26,248 nucleotides of DNA from an uncultured Bacteroidales bacterium. Lineage in GTDB: Bacteria > Bacteroidota > Bacteroidia > Bacteroidales > UBA932. A program made the position numbers and the translations under genes. Where the stretch lies: positions 1 to 26,248 of the forward strand of contig CALBPX010000055.1 of NCBI GenBank assembly GCA_937899055.1, given 5' to 3'. Shown one piece after another: positions 7,331-14,732 of the stretch. The notes under the pieces are model-generated. The model saw nothing but the letters and a program-made list of their open reading frames with translations. It did not search any database and had not been told where the DNA came from. Within the stretch, counting starts at the first letter, position 1; each line of letters opens with the position of its first letter.

Positions 7331-8677
7331 TTAAATGTGCCTGACGAATTTGAGCAGACGGTTCCACCTGATTCCCAGCGGACCTCCGCCGCTGCCTTTG
7401 GAGAACCAAATCACATAGGGAGTTCCCACTATGTGGTCTTCCGGTACAAACCCCCAATACCTGGAATCCAATGAGTTATGTCTATTATCACCCATCATCC
7501 AGTAATAGTCCTGACGGAAGGTGTAGGAGGTTGTTTCCTCTCCGTTGATGAAGTACTTTCCGTCTTTAATCTCCAAGGTATTATCCTCGTATGAAGTAAT
7601 TACTCTGCGATACAGCGGCAGGGTAACCTCGTTCAGTTCTACCGTAGCTCCTTTCTGAGGAATCCATATCGGACCGTAGTTGTCTCTTGTCCAACGCCTG
7701 AGCGTATCAAACGGGAAGAGCATAAGAGGCGAATCCGGATAATCCGGAGGATAGACATCTATGTTCTCCGTAACCTTCAGGACTATCGGAAGCTTTGAAA
7801 TCTTTTCGGCTTCGGCAACCGTCAGCGGAAGGTCCGGATAACCCGGCATAGAAGGGTCAAACAAGGCCTCCTGCGGATTAACTCCGATATCTTCCAGAAC
7901 CATGGTATTGATGGCGTCGCCCTTAGTCTGAACGGCGTATGAGCTCTGGAGGGTAGTCCTGGAGGTTTCCTTGCGGCGGTTTACATAAACGGCTCCGTCT
8001 ATGATCTGAAGGGTGTCGCCGGCTACGGCTACACACCGTTTTACATAGTTGTCTTTCTTGTCCTTAGGACGGACAACCAGCGGGCCGTATGCATCTATGA
8101 TAGCCTTATTCTGCCCACCGTTCAGGCGGACCATCTGGTAATAGTCTGCCTGCGGAATCTGAGTCAGGACAGAATCGCCGTGAGGGAAAGAGAACACTAC
8201 TATATCTTCTCTTTCTACCTTTCCAAAACCCTTGAGCCTTCTGTACTTGTTCTGGATAATGGTTGAATAGGATTCTTTTCCGAAAATGGAGTTGTGAACC
8301 AGAGGAACCGAAAACGGAGTCTGGGGAATCTTTGGTCCGTAAGCCAGTTTGGAGACAAAAAGATAATCTCCCGTAAGGAGAGTCTTTTCCATGGAAGGAG
8401 AAGGAATTGTAAAGGCTTCAAACCAGAATATCTTTATGAGCATTGCTGCCACTACGGCAAATATGCCGGCATCCAGCCAATCCAAAAGAGTGTCTGTGAT
8501 GTTGCCTTTCTTTTCCTTTCTTCTCCAGAAGGCCCACCTTACCTTTTTGGTTATGTATAAATCGAAAATTACCGGCAAGCCCAAAAGCCACCAGTAATTT
8601 CCGAGCCATATTACCCACAAAAGGTAAAGCGTTCCCCAAAGGGCAAACTTAAACCACTTGTTCCGCCAGAGCTTCAT
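7331..8677 (-). CDS. lepB: Signal peptidase I
   Basis: This inner-membrane serine protease removes signal peptides from exported proteins. The 448-residue product has hydrophobic segments at about residues 10-40 and 68-88, then the catalytic box IPSPSMEKT with nucleophile S95. The general-base lysine is K213 in YVKRCVAVAGD. Box E, GDNRHNSLDSRYWG, is near 396-409. The product is longer than E. coli LepB (324) because of a large insertion of about 150 residues between boxes D and E, common in Bacteroidetes. It starts 11 nt after rplT, so it is probably the last gene of thrS-infC-rpmI-rplT-lepB. No terminator was seen between lepB and rpmB. Confidence 0.96.
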   Translation of the reverse strand: MKLWRNKWFKFALWGTLYLLWVIWLGNYWWLLGLPVIFDLYITKKVRWAFWRRKEKKGNITDTLLDWLDAGIFAVVAAMLIKIFWFEAFTIPSPSMEKTLLTGDYLFVSKLAYGPKIPQTPFSVPLVHNSIFGKESYSTIIQNKYRRLKGFGKVEREDIVVFSFPHGDSVLTQIPQADYYQMVRLNGGQNKAIIDAYGPLVVRPKDKKDNYVKRCVAVAGDTLQIIDGAVYVNRRKETSRTTLQSSYAVQTKGDAINTMVLEDIGVNPQEALFDPSMPGYPDLPLTVAEAEKISKLPIVLKVTENIDVYPPDYPDSPLMLFPFDTLRRWTRDNYGPIWIPQKGATVELNEVTLPLYRRVITSYEDNTLEIKDGKYFINGEETTSYTFRQDYYWMMGDNRHNSLDSRYWGFVPEDHIVGTPYVIWFSKGSGGGPLGIRWNRLLKFVRHI

Positions 8678-8688
8678 TTAGGTCATCG

Positions 8689-9033
8689 TTAGTCCAAAGA
8701 CTTTACAACTTTTTCGAATGCCTCTGGATTGTTCATCGCCAAATCGGCCAGAACCTTGCGGTTAAGGCTTACATTGTTCTTTGCAAGCTTGCCTATGAAC
8801 TGAGAGTAGTTGAGGCCGTAAGCCCTGACTGCTGCATTGATTCTCTGAATCCAGAGAACCCTGTAGTTCTTTTTCTTGTCTTTGCGGTCGTTGTAGGCAT
8901 GTGTCCAACCCTTTTCGAGGGTATTCTTGGCAACTGTATAGACATTAGCCCTTGCATGGAAGTTGCCTTTGGTCTGCTTTAAAATTTTCTTGCGCCTTGC
9001 TTTTGACGCTACAGAATTTACACTTCTTGGCAT
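8689..9033 (-). CDS. rplT: 50S ribosomal protein L20 (bL20)
   Basis: This is an early large-subunit assembly protein of 114 residues. It begins MPRSVNSVASKARRKKIL and contains LWIQRINAAVRAYGLNYSQF, the expected bL20 signature. In other bacteria L20 also represses its own operon by binding an mRNA structure. Here the 81-nt gap upstream of rplT can fold (see 9054-9089). The gene lies between rpmI and lepB, all in the same orientation. No Shine-Dalgarno is visible; the leader ends AAATTTAGATTT before ATG. Confidence 0.97.
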   Translation of the reverse strand: MPRSVNSVASKARRKKILKQTKGNFHARANVYTVAKNTLEKGWTHAYNDRKDKKKNYRVLWIQRINAAVRAYGLNYSQFIGKLAKNNVSLNRKVLADLAMNNPEAFEKVVKSLD

Positions 9034-9053
9034 AAATCTAAATTTTGTGGAAG

Positions 9054-9089
9054 CCAGCGCTCTTCTCCATAAGAGACTTGTTCTGCTGG
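9054..9089 (-). other. Possible RNA stem-loop between rpmI and rplT
   Basis: On the minus strand, CCAGC (9089-9085) pairs with GCTGG (9058-9054). Inside it CTCTT (9075-9071) pairs with AAGAG (9064-9060), separated by a 6-nt loop. It is the only notable structure in the 81-nt gap ahead of rplT. A role in L20 autoregulation is inference from other bacteria. Confidence 0.4.
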
Positions 9090-9114
9090 TCGTCCGGTTG
9101 ATAAATTAATTTAA

Positions 9115-9309
9115 CTACGAGAGTATAAGCTGTTTAACTCTCTTCTCGTCACTGCCTGCAATAACACCGGAGTATGCAAGATTTCTCTTACGCTTGGTGG
9201 TCTTCTTAGTCAGAATATGACTATGGTAGGCATGACGCCTTTTGATTTTACCCGAGCCAGTAAGCACGAAACGCTTTTTGGCACTGGACTTGGTCTTTAA
9301 TTTTGGCAT
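9115..9309 (-). CDS. rpmI: 50S ribosomal protein L35 (bL35)
   Basis: This 64-residue, strongly basic product contains MPKLKTKSSAKKRF, GSGKIKRRHAYHSHILTKKT and KRKRNL, matching bL35. It begins 4 nt after the infC stop codon and precedes rplT by 81 nt, the standard infC-rpmI-rplT order. The leader is A-rich with no Shine-Dalgarno. The frame closes with TAG. Confidence 0.97.
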   Translation of the reverse strand: MPKLKTKSSAKKRFVLTGSGKIKRRHAYHSHILTKKTTKRKRNLAYSGVIAGSDEKRVKQLILS

Positions 9310-9313
9310 ATCT

Positions 9314-9949
9314 TTACTTTTTTTTAATAGGTGCTATTATCATGCTCATCCTCTTGCCTTCAAGAAGCGGCATCTTTTCTGCCTTTCCGAACTCCTCAAG
9401 CTCAACTGCAAATCTCAGAAGAAGCTTTTCTCCCTGCTCCGAGAACAGGATTGAACGCCCTTTGAAATAGACAAATGCCTTAACCTTGCAGCCGTCTTTG
9501 AGGAAGTTCTTGGCATGGTTTAACTTAAACTGAAAGTCGTGCTCATCGGTCTGAGGTCCAAAACGCAATTCCTTGATTTCAGTCTTGGCTGCGTTGGCCT
9601 TCATCTCTTTGGCCTTTTTCTTTTGCTGATAGAGATACTTCTGGTAATCAACTATCCTGCAAACAGGGGGTGTAGCATTGGGCACAATCTCAACCAAATC
9701 AAGTTCAAGTTCCTGAGCCATCTTCAAGGCCTTGGATGTGGGGTAAATCCCCTGTTGCGGAACATTGTCACCGACTACCCTTACCTCGGGTACTCTGATC
9801 TGCTCGTTGAAACGCGGGCCTTCGTCTTCTTCCTTGCGGAATCGGTTCTGCCCTTTCAAGCCTGGCTTACCGTTCTGATTGGCCGGCTTGTTGAATTGAC
9901 TGGTTCCCTGAGGCCTGTAGCCTCCGGAACGCGGTTTGAATGGTGCGAT
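9314..9949 (-). CDS. infC: Translation initiation factor IF-3, predicted ATC start
   Basis: IF3 binds the 30S subunit and rejects non-standard start codons. The conserved part runs from RFNEQIRVPEVRVVGDN through the N domain, linker and C domain (KELRFGPQTDEHDF, KVKAFVYFKGR, MSMIIAPIKKK). No ATG or GTG lies upstream of the conserved core. The frame is bounded by an in-frame TAG, and the only candidates are ATC at 9949 and a TTG at 9859. The ATC is preceded by AGGAGG at 7-nt spacing, so I place the start there (211 residues). This gives a Pro/Gly/Asn/Lys-rich N-terminal extension of about 45 residues. Rare AUU/AUC starts of infC allow IF3 autoregulation in E. coli. The gene follows thrS by 31 nt and is followed by rpmI after 4 nt. 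Confidence 0.92.
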   Translation of the reverse strand: MAPFKPRSGGYRPQGTSQFNKPANQNGKPGLKGQNRFRKEEDEGPRFNEQIRVPEVRVVGDNVPQQGIYPTSKALKMAQELELDLVEIVPNATPPVCRIVDYQKYLYQQKKKAKEMKANAAKTEIKELRFGPQTDEHDFQFKLNHAKNFLKDGCKVKAFVYFKGRSILFSEQGEKLLLRFAVELEEFGKAEKMPLLEGKRMSMIIAPIKKK

Positions 9950-9956
9950 ATACTAT

Positions 9957-9962
9957 CCTCCT
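9957..9962 (-). promoter_or_regulatory. Canonical Shine-Dalgarno in front of infC
   Basis: AGGAGG on the minus strand lies in the 31-nt thrS-infC gap, 7 nt before the ATC codon at 9949. The spacing is ideal for ATC and wrong for the TTG at 9859 (nearly 100 nt away), so it decides the start. Strong Shine-Dalgarno motifs are otherwise almost absent in this window. Confidence 0.85.
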
Positions 9963-9980
9963 AGTTTTAGTTAAACATAT

Positions 9981-11942
9981 TTATTCTGAAGGTTTTACCG
10001 GTTCTCCCAGTTCCTCCTTTATTTTTTCATTAATGTAAGAGGCAAAATCCTCAACCCTCATAACGCCAAGGTTTTCGCCGCCTTGCTTACGTACTGCCAC
10101 GCAACCGCTTTCCATTTCCTTCTCACCTACAACCAGCAGGTACGGCATCTTTTTGAGCTCGTTCTCCCTGATTCTCTTGCCTATAGTTTCGTTGCGGTCG
10201 TCTAAGGAGGTGCGAATTTCGCAATTTTTTAGGGAATTGCAAACTTTTTTGGCAAAATCCGTATATTTTTCGCCTACAGGCAGTACTACGCACTGGTCCG
10301 GAGTGAGCCAAAGGGGCAGATTTCCGGCGGTGTGCTCCAGCAGAACAGCCACAAACCTCTCCATGGAACCGAACGGCGCCCTGTGGATCATAATCGGGCG
10401 ATGCTTGAGGTTATCGGCACCGGTATATTCCAGACCAAACCTCTCTGGAAGGTTGTAATCTACCTGAATGGTACCGAGCTGCCACTGGCGGCCTATGGCA
10501 TCCTTGACCATGAAGTCCAGCTTGGGACCATAGAATGCTGCCTCACCGTATTCTATCTTGGTCTTCAGGCCTTTTTCCTCAGCGGATTCTATGATTGCGC
10601 TCTCGGCCTTCTCCCAGTTCTCTTCGGAACCGATATACTTGCTGCGATCTACTTTGTCGCGGAGCGAAACCTGAGCCGTATATTGCTCGAACTTAAGAGT
10701 CTTGAAGATATAGAGCACTATATCTATAACCTTGCAGAATTCCTCTTTGAGCTGATCCGGCCTTACGAAAAGATGGGCATCGTCCTGGGTAAAGCCGCGC
10801 ACCCTGGTAAGTCCGTGGAGCTCTCCGCTCTGCTCGTAGCGGTAAACCGTTCCAAACTCTGCAAACCTCAGAGGAAGATCTTTGTAGCTGCGGGGTTTGG
10901 TCTTGTAGATTTCGCAGTGGTGAGGACAGTTCATGGGCTTGAGCAAGAATTCCTCGCCTTCCTGCGGAGTGGTTATCGGGCGGAACGAATCCTTACCGTA
11001 TTTTGCCCAGTGACCGCTGGTTACATAGAGTTCTTTCTGGCCTATGTGGGGAGTTATCACCGGAAGATATCCGTAATCGCTCTGAACCTTACGGAGGAAG
11101 TTTTCCAGCCTGGTCCTGAGGGCGGCTCCCCTTGGAAGCCAGAGTGGAAGGCCTGCGCCTACCTTCTGGCTGAAGGCAAACAGTTCCAGATCCTTGCCCA
11201 GCTTGCGGTGGTCTCTCTTCTTGGCCTCTTCAAGAACCTTGAGGTACTCGTCCAACATGCTCTTCTTGGGAAAGGTTATGCCGTAGATACGGGTGAGCTG
11301 CTTGCGTTTTTCGTCGCCTCTCCAATATGCTCCGGCTATTGAGGTAAGCTTTATTGCCTTTATGATGGAAGTGGACATGATGTGAGGTCCACGGCACAGG
11401 TCGGTAAAGTTTCCGTTTGTGTAGAACGATATGGTTCCGTCTTTTAGTTCCCCTATCAGCTCGGTCTTGTACTGGTCGCCTTTCTGGGTAAAATATTCCA
11501 CAGCCTGCTCCTTGGGCACATCTCTGCGGACAAACTGCTCGGATGTCCGGGCAAGTTCCAACATCTTGTCTTCCACCTTCTTAAGGTCGGCTTCCGTAAT
11601 GGTTCTTTCGCCAAGATCCACATCGTAGTAGAAGCCGTTTTCTATGGCCGGTCCTATTCCGAACTTGATGCCCGGATAAACGGCCTCCAAAGCCTCAGCC
11701 ATAAGGTGAGAAGATGAGTGCCAGAAAGCCTTCTTGCCTTCATCGTCGTCCCACTTGTGCAGACGTACCTTGGCATCTTCTTCAATCGGAAATCTCAGGT
11801 CCTGAACCTGATCGTTTACAGAGACAGACAACACCTCTGCGGCAAGTCTCGGACTTATGCTCTCTGCAATCTGATAGCCCGAAATGCCTTTTTCAAATTC
11901 GCGTACACTTCCGTCAGGAAATGTAATTTTTACCATACTCAT
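9981..11942 (-). CDS. thrS: Threonine--tRNA ligase
   Basis: This class II synthetase charges tRNA-Thr and edits Ser-tRNA-Thr. The 653-residue product has all family domains. The TGS domain is at about 1-65. The editing domain has HSSSH (H75, H79) and FTDLCRGPH. The class II core has MNCPHHC, motif 2 (RFAEFGTVYRYEQSGELHGL), DDAHLF and HRAPFGSMERF, which supply the Cys/His/His zinc ligands. The C-terminal anticodon-binding domain begins near DQCVVLPVGEKYTDF. ATG at 11942 was chosen; a second ATG two codons later is possible. It is the first gene of thrS-infC-rpmI-rplT-lepB, with a promoter about 60 nt upstream and a leader containing two potential hairpins. No Shine-Dalgarno is visible. Confidence 0.97.
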   Translation of the reverse strand: MSMVKITFPDGSVREFEKGISGYQIAESISPRLAAEVLSVSVNDQVQDLRFPIEEDAKVRLHKWDDDEGKKAFWHSSSHLMAEALEAVYPGIKFGIGPAIENGFYYDVDLGERTITEADLKKVEDKMLELARTSEQFVRRDVPKEQAVEYFTQKGDQYKTELIGELKDGTISFYTNGNFTDLCRGPHIMSTSIIKAIKLTSIAGAYWRGDEKRKQLTRIYGITFPKKSMLDEYLKVLEEAKKRDHRKLGKDLELFAFSQKVGAGLPLWLPRGAALRTRLENFLRKVQSDYGYLPVITPHIGQKELYVTSGHWAKYGKDSFRPITTPQEGEEFLLKPMNCPHHCEIYKTKPRSYKDLPLRFAEFGTVYRYEQSGELHGLTRVRGFTQDDAHLFVRPDQLKEEFCKVIDIVLYIFKTLKFEQYTAQVSLRDKVDRSKYIGSEENWEKAESAIIESAEEKGLKTKIEYGEAAFYGPKLDFMVKDAIGRQWQLGTIQVDYNLPERFGLEYTGADNLKHRPIMIHRAPFGSMERFVAVLLEHTAGNLPLWLTPDQCVVLPVGEKYTDFAKKVCNSLKNCEIRTSLDDRNETIGKRIRENELKKMPYLLVVGEKEMESGCVAVRKQGGENLGVMRVEDFASYINEKIKEELGEPVKPSE

Positions 11943-11967
11943 AGTATTGATATCTTAGTTAATAATG

Positions 11968-12001
11968 CAAGTGCACTACATAGCACTTGGCCTTGACGGC
12001 C
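11968..12001 (-). promoter_or_regulatory. Two tandem hairpins in the thrS leader
   Basis: Read on the minus strand, GGCC-GTCAA-GGCC (12001-11989) is followed directly by CAAGTGC-8 nt-GCACTTG (11989-11968, 7-bp perfect arms). Both lie between the -7 box at 12004-12011 and the thrS ATG, so they would be transcribed as the 5' leader. There is no T-run, so it is not an obvious attenuator. Function unknown. Confidence 0.45.
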
Positions 12002-12003
12002 TG

Positions 12004-12011
12004 CAAATCTA
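12004..12011 (-). promoter_or_regulatory. Promoter -7 box for thrS operon
   Basis: TAGATTTG on the minus strand matches TAnnTTTG exactly and lies 61 nt upstream of the thrS ATG. No clear TTTG is present at the -33 position. Confidence 0.55.
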
Positions 12012-12067
12012 CAAATTTTATTATTATCTTTACGCTTTGATAGAAATCTTAAGCAAAACTTGTCTGT

Positions 12068-12637
12068 ATGGAAGAAATTCAGCAAACGGCCGAACCCGTA
12101 AACAAGCTCAACAGCGCCGCCGTCAACGGCCTCAAACTTGCCGCAATCAGCATAATCTTTTCTCTGATAGCTACATTAGTTCCTAAAGGGATGGTAGCCG
12201 GAACGTTTCTCGGTTTAGCCTTAACCCTGTTTAAGTTGGGAGCAACCATCACTTTTCTGTGGTGGGCCATGAAAACCTTTTCATTAAAAAATGCTGCTGC
12301 CAACGAATTTACCACATACGGCAATGTCTTTACTTACGGCCTTCTGACTTCTGTGTTCTCCGGCATCATTCTGGCCGTTTATTCCTACATAGACCTCAAG
12401 TGGATAAACCCGGACTCTGTCCAGCTCATGAAAGACGCATACCTGGGCCAGCTCCAAAACGTGCCGGAAGCAAGTTACACGTTTATAGAAAACATATTCA
12501 GCAACATTGACCTGATAGCAACTCTCGGCACCTTTTTTTCGGCAATTTTCTACGGCCTGATATTTTCGCTGATTCTTGCATATTTCACCAAAATAGATCC
12601 TAACCGGATGCAGAGCTTCGGAAACGGCCAGTATTAA
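12068..12637 (+). CDS. DUF4199 family membrane protein
   Basis: This 189-residue integral membrane protein has four probable transmembrane segments (about residues 22-38, 46-66, 88-106 and 153-172). A hydrophilic N-terminus and a loop (about 110-150) lie between them. The topology and the ATITFLWWAMKTFS segment fit DUF4199, a family of unknown function restricted largely to Bacteroidetes. It is very often adjacent to a family 2 glycosyltransferase, as it is here, 12 nt upstream of one on the same strand. The pair may act together on a lipid-linked sugar; this is inference. No clear promoter consensus was seen in front of it. Confidence 0.85.
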   Translation: MEEIQQTAEPVNKLNSAAVNGLKLAAISIIFSLIATLVPKGMVAGTFLGLALTLFKLGATITFLWWAMKTFSLKNAAANEFTTYGNVFTYGLLTSVFSGIILAVYSYIDLKWINPDSVQLMKDAYLGQLQNVPEASYTFIENIFSNIDLIATLGTFFSAIFYGLIFSLILAYFTKIDPNRMQSFGNGQY

Positions 12638-12649
12638 ATCACTTACAAA

Positions 12650-13663
12650 ATGGACATATCAGTAGTAATATCCATATTCAACGAAAAGGAATCGCTGAGA
12701 GAACTTGTAGGAGGAATCAGAGAAAACCTCAACCACACTTCTCTCAGTTATGAGATAATAATGGTCAGCGATGGTTCCACGGACGGAAGCTGGGAAGAAA
12801 TTCAGGCCATTGCAAAAGAACACCTCGAATCTCAGGCTCCCGGCTCACCAAACGGCCTTGTGCACGGAATCTGCTTCAGGCGCAACTATGGCAAAAGCGC
12901 TGCGCTTTACTGCGGATTTGAAGCCGCTCAGGGCGATGTGGTCATAACTATGGATGCCGACCTTCAGGACGATCCAAAAGAACTTCCGGAGCTCTACCGG
13001 ATGGTCAAAGAAGATGGATATGACCTGGTAAGCGGCTGGAAAAGAAAAAGATACGACAATACCTTTACCAAGAACATTCCGTCAAAGATATACAACGCCA
13101 CAGCCAGGAAGGTAACCGGAATCAAGCTCCACGACATGAACTGCGGGCTTAAGGCTTACAAGAAAGATGTTGTAAAAAACATTGAAGTCTATGGCGAAAT
13201 GCATCGCTACATCCCCTATCTTGCCAAGGAAGCCGGTTTCTCAAATATCGGCGAAAAAGAAGTCACGCACCACAAGCGCAAATTCGGAAAGAGCAAATTT
13301 GGAATGAGCCGCTTTGTAAACGGCTACCTTGACCTTCTGACCCTGTGGTTTCTGCAGAAGTTCGGAAAAAAGCCTATGCATCTGTTCGGAGTCTGGGGAA
13401 CGCTCATGTTTCTGCTCGGCGGCATAATTGCACTCTGGATAATTATCCGCAAACTTGTGCTCCAGTCTATGATGTCAAGCCAGATTGCACAACAAGGCTT
13501 TACAGACATAAAACTCAGGGCTGTAACGGACCAGCCCCTGTTCTATCTTGCCCTTTTGGCCATCATCTTGGGAGCCATGCTGTTTCTGACCGGCTTCATC
13601 GCCGAGATGATCAGCCGCAACTCGGCCCAGAGGAACACCTACAAGATCCGAGACCGCTTTTAG
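12650..13663 (+). CDS. Family 2 glycosyltransferase (polyprenyl-phosphate sugar transferase type)
   Basis: This probably transfers a sugar from a nucleotide donor to undecaprenyl phosphate at the inner face of the membrane (DPM1/GtrB/ArnC-like). The 337-residue product has a GT-A domain: VVISIFNEKESL at the start, SDGSTDGS (about 40-47), FRRNYGKSAAL (77-87) and the metal-binding MDADLQDDP (101-109). MNCGLKAYKKDV and HHKRKFGKSKFG follow. Two C-terminal transmembrane segments (about 245-265 and 298-320) anchor it. The DUF4199 gene is 12 nt upstream. Its last 53 bases overlap the 3' end of the convergent acyltransferase gene. The sugar specificity is not readable from the sequence. Confidence 0.93.
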   Translation: MDISVVISIFNEKESLRELVGGIRENLNHTSLSYEIIMVSDGSTDGSWEEIQAIAKEHLESQAPGSPNGLVHGICFRRNYGKSAALYCGFEAAQGDVVITMDADLQDDPKELPELYRMVKEDGYDLVSGWKRKRYDNTFTKNIPSKIYNATARKVTGIKLHDMNCGLKAYKKDVVKNIEVYGEMHRYIPYLAKEAGFSNIGEKEVTHHKRKFGKSKFGMSRFVNGYLDLLTLWFLQKFGKKPMHLFGVWGTLMFLLGGIIALWIIIRKLVLQSMMSSQIAQQGFTDIKLRAVTDQPLFYLALLAIILGAMLFLTGFIAEMISRNSAQRNTYKIRDRF

Positions 13664-14615
13664 ATACAAGTTTTGCTGCTCCAATGCAGATGGCGCAGTA
13701 TATAAGTGCCAAAACTGCTGCCCAAACGATATTCATGTCAAAATCTGGCATCAGTATTTTCAAAGCCGCAACTATGTAACCGTTCAGACGGTTGAGGAAG
13801 GAATGTCCGATATAAATCCAGAGAGTGTATTTACCACATTCCGCCACAGTCCGGTACAGATATGAGTTTCCGGCCTTACCAAGAGGCAGTCTTATTGCAG
13901 AAAAGCACAGCAGCGTTGCCATAACTGTCTGTACAGCCCTTATTGCAAGCCCTTCATAATCTGCATAATGGACCTTGGGCTGATAGTTCCAGGGTAAAAG
14001 ATATGCCACAGCAAGAGCGGCGGCGAACATTGCCACTGCCAACAGCGGCGGAACTTTCTGCAAGCGTGGCATCAGATTCTCTTTTCTGAAAGCCACTCCC
14101 ATGGCAAAGAACGGCAGGAAGGCAAACGTCCGCTGAAAAGAAAACTCCCTGTCAAGCGGAACAAAGCCGCTTGCAAGGGCCAGCACAACAGAAAGTATAA
14201 CAAAGGTTGCACATCTGCGGCCCCTGAAAATTCTCCAGGCTATAAACCTCCAGATGATGAGCGAAACCAGATACCACAGTATGGGTTCGGGAACAATGAG
14301 AAGCCTACAACTGAGAAACGACACATCTGGCTGAGTGCCGTGCATAATGCCCGATACTCCGGCAATTACAAACGACATAAGGATATGCCCCGCCTGAGCG
14401 GCTACGTATATTATAAAAGTATTGCGGAACCATTTGTCCTGCTCCCCTCTGGTGCGGTTGAAAGAAGTCAGCCAGCCAGACAGAAAGACAAACACCGGCA
14501 TGTGGAATGAGTAGATCAGTTTCCGGATATCCGGACTGTAGCCCCCGATGTGCCCCAACACAACCAGATATATCATTATTCCCTTCAGGAAATCTATTCG
14601 GATATCTCTTTTCAT
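13611..14615 (-). CDS. Acyltransferase family 3 membrane protein
   Basis: This multi-pass membrane acyltransferase (OafA/WecH-like) would acylate an envelope sugar or other acceptor. From the ATG at 14615 it is 334 residues. It opens MKRDIRIDFLKGIMIYLVVL followed by GHIGG, the typical first helix with the catalytic-type His. Around nine further hydrophobic helices follow. A GTG at 14642 could extend the N-terminus by nine residues, but the family normally starts close to the RIDFLKG motif. The C-terminal tail is Cys/Ser/Gly-rich and is encoded by sequence antisense to the GT2 3' end, which suggests loss of an earlier stop codon. The acceptor is unknown; the neighbouring GT2 suggests envelope glycan. 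Confidence 0.88.
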   Translation of the reverse strand: MKRDIRIDFLKGIMIYLVVLGHIGGYSPDIRKLIYSFHMPVFVFLSGWLTSFNRTRGEQDKWFRNTFIIYVAAQAGHILMSFVIAGVSGIMHGTQPDVSFLSCRLLIVPEPILWYLVSLIIWRFIAWRIFRGRRCATFVILSVVLALASGFVPLDREFSFQRTFAFLPFFAMGVAFRKENLMPRLQKVPPLLAVAMFAAALAVAYLLPWNYQPKVHYADYEGLAIRAVQTVMATLLCFSAIRLPLGKAGNSYLYRTVAECGKYTLWIYIGHSFLNRLNGYIVAALKILMPDFDMNIVWAAVLALIYCAICIGAAKLVSKSGLGSCRCSSGPSCG

Positions 14616-14684
14616 GAAACCAAAACTACAACACAGAGCCACCCATAGCCTAAACTTCCGGCAGATTGCATCTCATATTTTTAC

Positions 14685-14696
14685 TTTTCCGGAAAA
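14685..14696. promoter_or_regulatory. Perfect 12-bp palindrome upstream of the nucleotidase gene
   Basis: TTTTCCGGAAAA reads the same on both strands and lies 9 nt upstream of the -7 box (14706-14713), in the promoter spacer region. Its position suits a dimeric repressor operator, but no regulator was identified here. Confidence 0.35.
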
Positions 14697-14705
14697 ACAA
14701 ATTGT

Positions 14706-14713
14706 TATTTTTG
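14706..14713 (+). promoter_or_regulatory. Promoter -7 box for the nucleotidase gene
   Basis: TATTTTTG matches TAnnTTTG exactly, 19 nt before the ATG at 14733. There is no TTTG at the -33 position. Confidence 0.5.
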
Positions 14714-14732
14714 CGCATACATTTAAAAAGAT

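Noticed and set aside
10332..11342. A 336-codon plus-strand ORF inside thrS
   Set aside because: It is antisense to a full-length, fully conserved ThrRS and encodes no recognisable domain; long antisense frames are expected from codon bias in such genes.
12031..12039. TACGCTTTG as a promoter -7 box for the DUF4199 gene
   Set aside because: It has three bases rather than two between TA and TTTG, and no -33 TTTG at the right distance, so it is only a weak near match.
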